Assembly (NCBI RefSeq): GCF_009795805.1
Contig: NZ_WTEY01000007.1
Span: 1 to 64,000, forward strand
Source: Gilliamella sp. Pra-s52
GTDB taxonomy: Bacteria > Pseudomonadota > Gammaproteobacteria > Enterobacterales > Orbaceae
Direction: 5' to 3'
DNA: 64,000 nucleotides
Notes under the pieces: model-generated
Told to the model about the DNA's origin: nothing
Seen by the model: the letters and a program-made list of their open reading frames with translations, nothing else
Database searches by the model: none
Shown here: piece after piece, positions 57,049-64,000 of the stretch
Numbering within the stretch: position 1 is the first letter of the stretch
Layout: every line of letters starts with the position of its first letter
Program-made: the position numbers and the translations under genes

Positions 57049-58584
57049 TTATTTATTTCCTATCTGTGTAAAAAGACCATATTTATATTCTGTTATCATA
57101 TTATTATCAGTAATTATTTCTGTCTCTCGACCTAAATGAGAAAGCTTCTCAACCTCTTCTAGGCTTAATAATTTTGTTGCTAGTGTTTTTTGATAAGCGC
57201 CCTTTTCAAGTTGTTTCGCTTCTTCATTAAACAGAGGTACGCCATCTAAACTCAACTTATTAAGACGATTTTTAACAATATTTTCATCAATTTTAATTTC
57301 TGAATCCGAGGCATAAATAAAGCCCAATGTACCCCAATAAGCATATTTAAATACCGATTGTGCTGTTTTCAAGGTATCGAGTGAACGAGTACTATTAAAT
57401 GCCAAAATACCATTAGGATTTAATGAATGATGCAATATTCCCATCATCTCTTGTGAGAGTAAATTAGTTATACCAGAACGCCAATGGTAAGTCGTGTTCA
57501 TGATAATTAAATCATATTTTTTGTCACTATTTCGTTTAAGCCAACGTCGACCATCATCAATATGAATATTGATTCGAGGATCATTCAATATAGGTGAAAC
57601 AACAGGGTATTGCTTGATAATATCCAAATAGCCTTTATTGATTTCAATCGCATCAATTGTTTCTAACGTTGGAAAACTTGATAAGGCTCGAGTCCAAGCT
57701 CCCGCACTCACACCAATAACAAGGATTTTTTTAGGATTTGGATGAGCTGCCGCTAATAAATAAAGTCGATTTAGGTCATTTATATCATTATCAGGATCTA
57801 TATTTATGATACCATCATAGATATTATTTCCTAGCACAATATTTTTTCTTCCATCTTTGTTGTCATTGACAACATGAATTATGCCATAGCGATTTTCAAT
57901 ATAAGAATTGACAGATATATCTTGTTGGAAGGTATTACTGAAAATATAATCAACATGTTTATCTACAAAATAAAAGCAACCAATACCAATTATAGCAGCA
58001 GCGATAACAGAAAATACTGATTTTTTAATCATCATCAAGCTACCTAATAAGATACAAACAATACCGATTAGAATAAACATTGATGAAATAGAGATATAAT
58101 CGAGGAGAACCCCCCCGATTAATAAACTACCAAGCGTTGAGCCAATAATGTTAAAAAAATAGACTTTAGATACAGAAGCGCCAACGTTACCATTGGTAAT
58201 ATTTGTACCTAAATGGTGTACGATTGGAAATAATATTGCCTTTAAAGCCGCAACGACAAATATTAAAACACAACATATACCTAGACATAGAGCAAAATCA
58301 TGTGGTTGATTTATTTTTTGAATAATAAATGGAATCAATATATCAATAACGCCGGCAAAAATTAGCACCAACCCACCAGCCAATAGTAGGTTTGAATAAC
58401 GTGAACAAATTGCTTTACCTCGATTTGCACCAAAAGCAATACCTAATAGAAAAAAGAATAGTACCAAAGCAAAAGCATAAGGTGCCCCCCCCATCTTAAA
58501 GCTAATGATTCTAAACCACAGCATTTCTTGACCTAAGCTCATTAATCCCACTAAGAGCGAAATGCACCAAGCAAAATATTTCAT
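57049..58584 (-). CDS. Membrane protein with C-terminal spermidine-synthase-like domain
   Basis: From the ATG at 58584 (MKYFAWCISLLVGLMSLGQEMLWFRI), set by aggaaaa, it has 511 residues; a start at 58671 would add 29. About eight helices form the N-terminal half. The soluble domain (about 255-500) is a Rossmann methyltransferase like SpeE: IVLGNNIYDGIINIDPDN, KKILVIGVSAGAWTRALSSF, DDGRRWLKRNSDKKYDLIIMNTTYHW and a final ITDNNMITEYKYG. The catalytic Asp of SpeE (usually ...DSSDP) is replaced by NTTYHW, so aminopropyl transfer is doubtful. The substrate is unknown. Confidence 0.72.
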   Translation of the reverse strand: MKYFAWCISLLVGLMSLGQEMLWFRIISFKMGGAPYAFALVLFFFLLGIAFGANRGKAICSRYSNLLLAGGLVLIFAGVIDILIPFIIQKINQPHDFALCLGICCVLIFVVAALKAILFPIVHHLGTNITNGNVGASVSKVYFFNIIGSTLGSLLIGGVLLDYISISSMFILIGIVCILLGSLMMIKKSVFSVIAAAIIGIGCFYFVDKHVDYIFSNTFQQDISVNSYIENRYGIIHVVNDNKDGRKNIVLGNNIYDGIINIDPDNDINDLNRLYLLAAAHPNPKKILVIGVSAGAWTRALSSFPTLETIDAIEINKGYLDIIKQYPVVSPILNDPRINIHIDDGRRWLKRNSDKKYDLIIMNTTYHWRSGITNLLSQEMMGILHHSLNPNGILAFNSTRSLDTLKTAQSVFKYAYWGTLGFIYASDSEIKIDENIVKNRLNKLSLDGVPLFNEEAKQLEKGAYQKTLATKLLSLEEVEKLSHLGRETEIITDNNMITEYKYGLFTQIGNK

Positions 58585-59359
58585 AGCGATTTTCCTAAAT
58601 TTCTTTATTATTTGAATATAGTTATTATTACTCAATTTATTCGTAAATAGATATTTTAATTTGTTTTGCACAAATTAAGCTATAATGCACCATCCCTATT
58701 ACCTCTACAAAAATAGAACATGGACAATTTTATTAGCCAATCATAATAAATAAATGATAAATTTCAGTACGAATACCTCACCTATAAGCATCACTAATGG
58801 TAAGGTAATTTTTAGATTTATTTGACGTTAATCATCAATCAATTAATTAGCATCACTATTAAAGAACTAACTCCTTCAACAGTATGCCCATAGTAATTTG
58901 AGTAATAATTAAACACCTAATTAAACATATTAGCAAGGATTTAGTAAAAATATTTTCAATTTATCGTTATAATTTATTTTTGCCATACATTAAAATCATA
59001 AAATATACAGTAATATAACTAATAAACATAACTCACATTTAGTCGTTAAGCCTGTTCTAACTTTTTTACAGAAACGTGATAATTACCTTAAACCTCTTAA
59101 CAAAAAGAAAAACAACTTATATCAAAAATATCTCCACAGATTACTAAAACATGGCTTTAAATAATAAAAACGTTAAAAATCATTACGATAAATACAATTA
59201 TTAGCTTTATTAATAACGTCCATATTAGTTATTAAAAGGTTGACTTATAAGTAATATTTATTTGACCAAAATACTATTTTTCTTTAATTTTGTAGCCAAT
59301 ATGGGATTAATGCCTATACCTTCTCAAAATGACAAAAGCGATGAATTAGAGGCAATGAT
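58585..59359. other. 775-bp intergenic region carrying the gltBD control region
   Basis: Very AT-rich sequence between the spermidine-synthase-like gene and gltB (divergent). I see no gene or RNA. TTGACC at 59262-59267, a 17-bp spacer and TAATTT at 59285-59290 form a weak sigma70 promoter candidate for gltB. The length suits control by Lrp, IHF or similar proteins, as in E. coli, but I cannot assign sites. Confidence 0.45.
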
Positions 59360-62300
59360 ATGTTATATAACCAGCATCATGAAAAAGATAACTGCGGATT
59401 TGGTTTAATTGCACATATTGAAGGGCAACCAAGTCACAAAGTGGTGCGTACAGCAATTCACGGCTTGGCCAGAATGCAACACCGTGGCGCAATTTTATCT
59501 GACGGAAAAACCGGCGATGGCTGTGGGCTTTTATTACAAAAACCCGACCGTTTTTTTAGAGTCGTCGCCCAAGAAGCAGGCTGGCGATTAGCGACCAATT
59601 ACGCCGTTGGTATGCTATTTTTAAGTCAAAACGAAGCTGAAGCACAAGCTAGTCGTGATATAGTAGAACAAGAGCTTGCTGAGGAAACCCTATCAATCCT
59701 AGGTTGGCGTGAAGTACCGATTGATAAAAGCGTACTTGGCGAAATAGCATTATCATCACTACCAAAAATCGAACAAGTATTTGTCAACGCTCCAGCGGGT
59801 TGGACAAAAATTGATTTAGAGCGTCGCTTATATATGGTACGCCGTCGTATTGAAAAGCGAGTTCAAGACGACACCTTTTACGTTTGTAGCTTCTCGAATC
59901 AGGTCAATATCTATAAAGGCTTATGTATGCCAAAAGATTTACCTCGATTCTATTTAGATTTAGCCGATATCCGCATGGAAACAGCAATATGCTTATTCCA
60001 TCAACGATTTTCAACCAACACTGTACCCCGTTGGCCTTTAGCGCAACCTTTTCGACACCTTGCTCACAATGGCGAAATCAACACCATTGAAGGCAACCGT
60101 CAATGGGCGCAAGCCAGATCGTATAAATTTAAAACGCCACTCATTCCAGACTTACAAAATGCAGCACCGTTTGTCAATGTAACGGGGTCTGATTCAAGCT
60201 CATTAGATAATATGCTTGAACTGTTTTTAGTTGGTGGCATGGACATTGTGCGAGCCATGCGCTTACTTGTGCCACCCGCATGGCAAAATAATCCTGACAT
60301 GAACGAAGATCTCAAAGCCTTCTTTGATTTCAACTCAATGCATATGGAACCATGGGATGGCCCAGCAGGAATTGTCATGTCTGATGGTCGTTATGCCGCC
60401 TGTAACTTAGACCGTAATGGACTTCGTCCTGCTCGTTATGTTATTACCACTGACAAACTCATTACCTGCGCTTCTGAAATCGGTATTTGGGACTATCAAC
60501 CAGACGAAGTGGTCACCAAAGGGCGTGTTGGTCCGGGGGAATTGTTAGTTATCGACACCGAAGAAGGTCGCATTTTACAATCGTCAGAAACAGACAACGA
60601 CTTACAAAAACGCCATCCTTATAAAGAATGGATGGAAAAAAACGTCAAACGACTTATTCCTTTTGAAAGCTTGTCTGACGATAATATCGGATCGCGTGAT
60701 TATGACGATACCTTACTAGCAACCTACCAAAAACAATTTGGTTACAACGCCGAGGAACTCGACCAATGCATTCGAGTACTTGGTGAAAACGGACAAGAAG
60801 CTACAGGCTCAATGGGTGATGATACACCGTTTGCGGTATTATCAAGCCGACCTCGTCTAATCTATGACTATTTCCGCCAAAAATTTGCACAAGTCACAAA
60901 TCCACCCATTGACCCATTACGTGAAGCACATGTTATGTCGCTATCCACCAGCATTGGTCGAGAAATGAACGTCTTTGCCGAAGCCGAAGGACAAGCTCAC
61001 CGTGTTGCGTTCAAATCTCCTATTTTAGTTTATTCTGATTTTAAACAATTAACTGCATTAGAATCACGCTACTACAAATCAGAAACATTAGATATCACCT
61101 ATGAAATTGACGGTAGCCTGCGCGATGCCATTGAACAGTTATGTGGCGATGCCGAAGCAAAAGTGCGTAATGGAACCGTATTACTCATATTATCAGATAA
61201 AAACATCGCAGCCGATCGCCTGCCAATTCCAGCACCAATGGCAGTGGGTGCGGTACAACAACGTTTGGTTGAAAAGAATTTACGTTGCGATGCCAATATC
61301 ATTGTAGAAACAGCAAGTTGCCGTGACCCACATCAATTTGCCGTACTGCTTGGTTTTGGTGCCACAGCCATTTATCCTTACTTAGCTTACGAAACCTTAG
61401 CACAAATGGTTGATAATGGCACAATCAACAAAACTCACCGTCAAGTAATAACCAATTACCGCAATGGAATTAATAAAGGCTTATACAAAATTATGTCTAA
61501 AATGGGCATTTCGACTATTGCTTCTTATCGCTGTTCAAAATTGTTCGAAGCGGTAGGACTACACAAAGAGGTCGTTGAGCTTTGTTTCCAAGGGGTAACT
61601 AACCGTATTAGTGGTGCGAATTTTGATGATTTTGCGCAAGATCAATTCAATTTATCCAAACAGGCATGGTTACGTCGTAAACCATTAGACCAAGGGGGAT
61701 TACTAAAATTTGTTCACGGTGGCGAATATCACGCTTATAACCCTGATGTTGTACAATCACTGCAAAAAGCAGTCAATAATGGCAGTTATGAAGATTACAA
61801 ACGTTATACTGATATTGTAAATAACCGCCCAGCGGCTACATTACGTGATCTATTAAAGCTCAACCCGCCTGAAAACGCCGCCATTCCACTTGAACAAGTC
61901 GAACCCGAAGAATCGTTATTTAAACGCTTTGACTCGGCCGCTATGTCAATTGGTGCGCTCAGTCCAGAAGCACACGAATCGCTTGCCCAAGCCATGAACA
62001 CATTAGGTGGCTACTCAAATTCTGGCGAAGGGGGTGAAGATCCTGCTCGTTATAACACCATAAAAGTTTCCCGAATTAAACAAGTTGCATCAGGACGCTT
62101 TGGGGTAACACCAAGCTATTTGATGAGTGCTGATGTAATTCAGATCAAAGTTGCCCAAGGAGCGAAACCGGGTGAAGGTGGACAACTACCGGGCGACAAA
62201 GTCACCCCTTATATTGCCAAATTACGGTTTTCTGTACCGGGTGTCACACTCATTTCGCCACCGCCTCATCACGATATTTACTCGATTGAAGATTTAGCGC

Positions 62301-63817
62301 AATTAATCTTTGATTTAAAACAGATCAACCCAAATGCCATGATTTCGGTCAAATTAGTTTCTGAACCGGGTGTTGGTACTATCGCAACAGGCGTTGCAAA
62401 AGCCTATGCCGATTTAATCACCATTTCGGGTTACGATGGTGGAACGGGTGCTAGCCCGTTAACATCGGTCAAATATGCTGGCTCACCATGGGAACTTGGC
62501 TTGGTTGAAACCCAACAATCTCTTGTTGCCAATGGCTTACGACACAAAATACGCCTACAGGTCGACGGTGGTTTAAAAACCGGTACTGACATTGTCAAAG
62601 CCGCGATATTAGGTGCTGAAAGTTTTGGTTTTGGAACAGGCCCAATGGTTGCCTTAGGTTGTAAATACCTACGTATTTGCCACCTAAATAACTGTGCAAC
62701 GGGCGTTGCAACCCAAGACGAAAAATTGCGTAGCCACCACTATCATGGCCTACCAGAAAAGGCTATCAACTACTTCCGCTTTATTGCTCGCAATACACGT
62801 GAAGTCATGGCTGAACTTGGCGTAAGTCGAATTGTCGATTTAATTGGGCGAACTGACTTACTCTTAGAGCTTGATGGTATAACCGCTAAACAACAAAAAC
62901 TGGATTTATCAGGACTGCTTCAAACAGCAACTCCACTTGAAGGCAAACCAGTTTACTGTATTGAAGATAACAAGCCATTTGACAAAGGCGTGCTAAACAA
63001 AGAAATCATCACCCAAGCCCAACAATCGGTGGATGAACGCCAAAGCAAAAGCTTCTATTTTGATATACAAAACACCGATCGCTCGGTGGGCACAAGCCTA
63101 TCTGGCTACATTGCCCAAAAATATGGCGATCAAGGCTTAGTCACCGACCCAATTTTGCTAAACTTTAACGGCACAGCGGGGCAAAGTTTTGGCGTATGGA
63201 ATGCCGGTGGCGTAAACTTAACCCTAACAGGCGATGCCAATGACTATGTTGGTAAAGGCATGGCTGGCGGACGCATTGTCATTCGCCCACCACAAGGGTC
63301 GGCATTTTTAAGTCATGAAGCCACTATCGCAGGCAACACCTGCTTATATGGAGCAACAGGCGGTAAATTATTTGCCGCAGGGCGAGCAGGCGAACGTTTT
63401 GCTGTCCGCAACTCTGGCGCAATTAGCGTTGTTGAAGGCATTGGCGATAACGGCTGTGAATATATGACAGGCGGCATTGTTTGCGTACTGGGTAAAACTG
63501 GCGTTAACTTTGGTGCGGGTATGACTGGTGGGTTTGCTTATATCTTAGATGCTGACGGCGAACTGCACAACCGCATTAATAAAGAGCTAGTTGAAATGTT
63601 AAATGTGGCAGATTACGCCATTCACGAAGAACACCTTCGTGGTCTAATTATGGAGCATGCTCAACTTACCCATTCATCACGCGCAGAAGAAATTTTGGCA
63701 AATTGGAATGATTATTCTAAACAATTTGTATTAGTCAAACCAAAATCCAGTGATGTAACAGCATTACTTGGGCACCGCAGTCGCTCATCGGCAGAACTGC
63801 GTGTTCAGGCACAATAA
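59360..63817 (+). CDS. gltB: Glutamate synthase (NADPH) large subunit
   Basis: A 1485-residue protein (E. coli GltB about 1486-1517 depending on start). It makes two glutamates from glutamine and 2-oxoglutarate with GltD. The N-terminal glutamine amidotransferase begins MLYNQHHEKDNCGFGLIAHIEGQPSHKVV; Cys12 becomes the N-terminal nucleophile after an 11-residue propeptide is removed. The central and FMN-binding synthase domains (SGYDGGTGASPLTSVKYAG; HLNNCATGVATQDEKLR with 3Fe-4S cysteines) and the C-terminal beta-helix (GKGMAGGRIVIRPPQGS) follow. The ribosome site is agagg. It is cotranscribed with gltD. Confidence 0.98.
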   Translation: MLYNQHHEKDNCGFGLIAHIEGQPSHKVVRTAIHGLARMQHRGAILSDGKTGDGCGLLLQKPDRFFRVVAQEAGWRLATNYAVGMLFLSQNEAEAQASRDIVEQELAEETLSILGWREVPIDKSVLGEIALSSLPKIEQVFVNAPAGWTKIDLERRLYMVRRRIEKRVQDDTFYVCSFSNQVNIYKGLCMPKDLPRFYLDLADIRMETAICLFHQRFSTNTVPRWPLAQPFRHLAHNGEINTIEGNRQWAQARSYKFKTPLIPDLQNAAPFVNVTGSDSSSLDNMLELFLVGGMDIVRAMRLLVPPAWQNNPDMNEDLKAFFDFNSMHMEPWDGPAGIVMSDGRYAACNLDRNGLRPARYVITTDKLITCASEIGIWDYQPDEVVTKGRVGPGELLVIDTEEGRILQSSETDNDLQKRHPYKEWMEKNVKRLIPFESLSDDNIGSRDYDDTLLATYQKQFGYNAEELDQCIRVLGENGQEATGSMGDDTPFAVLSSRPRLIYDYFRQKFAQVTNPPIDPLREAHVMSLSTSIGREMNVFAEAEGQAHRVAFKSPILVYSDFKQLTALESRYYKSETLDITYEIDGSLRDAIEQLCGDAEAKVRNGTVLLILSDKNIAADRLPIPAPMAVGAVQQRLVEKNLRCDANIIVETASCRDPHQFAVLLGFGATAIYPYLAYETLAQMVDNGTINKTHRQVITNYRNGINKGLYKIMSKMGISTIASYRCSKLFEAVGLHKEVVELCFQGVTNRISGANFDDFAQDQFNLSKQAWLRRKPLDQGGLLKFVHGGEYHAYNPDVVQSLQKAVNNGSYEDYKRYTDIVNNRPAATLRDLLKLNPPENAAIPLEQVEPEESLFKRFDSAAMSIGALSPEAHESLAQAMNTLGGYSNSGEGGEDPARYNTIKVSRIKQVASGRFGVTPSYLMSADVIQIKVAQGAKPGEGGQLPGDKVTPYIAKLRFSVPGVTLISPPPHHDIYSIEDLAQLIFDLKQINPNAMISVKLVSEPGVGTIATGVAKAYADLITISGYDGGTGASPLTSVKYAGSPWELGLVETQQSLVANGLRHKIRLQVDGGLKTGTDIVKAAILGAESFGFGTGPMVALGCKYLRICHLNNCATGVATQDEKLRSHHYHGLPEKAINYFRFIARNTREVMAELGVSRIVDLIGRTDLLLELDGITAKQQKLDLSGLLQTATPLEGKPVYCIEDNKPFDKGVLNKEIITQAQQSVDERQSKSFYFDIQNTDRSVGTSLSGYIAQKYGDQGLVTDPILLNFNGTAGQSFGVWNAGGVNLTLTGDANDYVGKGMAGGRIVIRPPQGSAFLSHEATIAGNTCLYGATGGKLFAAGRAGERFAVRNSGAISVVEGIGDNGCEYMTGGIVCVLGKTGVNFGAGMTGGFAYILDADGELHNRINKELVEMLNVADYAIHEEHLRGLIMEHAQLTHSSRAEEILANWNDYSKQFVLVKPKSSDVTALLGHRSRSSAELRVQAQ

Positions 63818-63830
63818 GGAGAACACGAAA

Positions 63831-64000
63831 ATGAGTCAAAATGTTTATCAGTTTATCGATTTACAACGTGTTGATCCGCCTAAAAAATCGTTAAACATTC
63901 GCAAAATTGAATTTGTTGAAATTTACGAAGGATTTTCAGCCTCACAATCACAAGCGCAGGCCGATCGTTGCCTTGCTTGTGGCAACCCATATTGTGAATG
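63831..64000 (+). CDS. gltD: Glutamate synthase small subunit, 5' part cut by the window edge
   Basis: An open frame from the ATG at 63831 that runs off the window: MSQNVYQFIDLQRVDPPKKS, then a conserved stretch to QAQADRCLACGNPYCEW. These first 57 residues match E. coli GltD almost exactly and include the first two iron-sulfur cysteines. GltD delivers electrons from NADPH to GltB. Its ribosome site taaggag overlaps the gltB stop, 13 bp upstream. Confidence 0.97.
   Translation, partial: MSQNVYQFIDLQRVDPPKKSLNIRKIEFVEIYEGFSASQSQAQADRCLACGNPYCE

Overview
The window is chromosomal DNA from a strongly AT-rich gammaproteobacterium close to the Enterobacterales. NrdAB, GlnD, GlnALG, SecB, GpsA, Aas, RimM-TrmD and GltBD all read like E. 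coli proteins. The tmRNA tag is ANDENYALAA. Gene order mixes enterobacterial blocks (rpsP-rimM-trmD-rplS, yibN-secB-gpsA without grxC, aas-lplT) with a lactobacillus-like mannose PTS. My best guess is Orbaceae (Gilliamella and relatives, insect-gut symbionts). That placement is inference from sequence style and was not checked by database search.

Layout. 0-1.1 kb: the 5' part of a type VI secretion vgrG on the minus strand, then an internally deleted IS30-type element. 1.1-8.6 kb: nrdA-nrdB behind two NrdR boxes, glnD, and an AEC-type permease. 8.7-10.9 kb: a YedJ-like HD phosphohydrolase and a secreted lectin-like protein. 11.2-15.1 kb: mprF plus an AcvB/VirJ-type hydrolase. 15.2-20.6 kb: an EamA transporter with a terminator-bearing leader, ghrB, ssrA, a palindromic repeat, an alpha carbonic anhydrase, tRNA-Asn and a LOG-family gene. 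20.6-25.6 kb: fruBKA with a Cra operator and cra itself. 25.8-29.5 kb: a Fur-boxed siderophore ABC transporter. 29.7-33.9 kb: glnA-glnL-glnG with a sigma54 promoter and NtrC sites. 33.9-41.5 kb: a DUF4952-like secreted protein, yibN-secB-gpsA, aas-lplT-murQ. 41.6-44.9 kb: a ManLMN-ManO type PTS operon. 45-47.9 kb: rpsP-rimM-trmD-rplS and a MarC-family gene. 47.9-55.1 kb: a sigma54-controlled D-ornithine/D-lysine decarboxylase locus. 55.1-58.6 kb: a YhiN-type flavoprotein and a split MFS/spermidine-synthase-like pair. 59.4-64 kb: gltB and the start of gltD.

How it fits together. Nitrogen assimilation is unusually dense: GlnD senses glutamine, GlnL/GlnG drive glnA from a sigma54 promoter, and GltBD recycles glutamine to glutamate. 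Sugar uptake is represented by a fructose PTS under Cra and a mannose-class PTS next to MurQ. Envelope functions cluster as MprF/AcvB (aminoacyl-lipid synthesis and hydrolysis) and Aas/LplT (lysophospholipid recycling). The most distinctive block is the amino-acid locus at 47.9-55.1 kb. It combines a fold-III decarboxylase, an ornithine/alanine-racemase-type enzyme, two APC permeases, a sigma54 promoter and a divergent PAS-type enhancer-binding protein.
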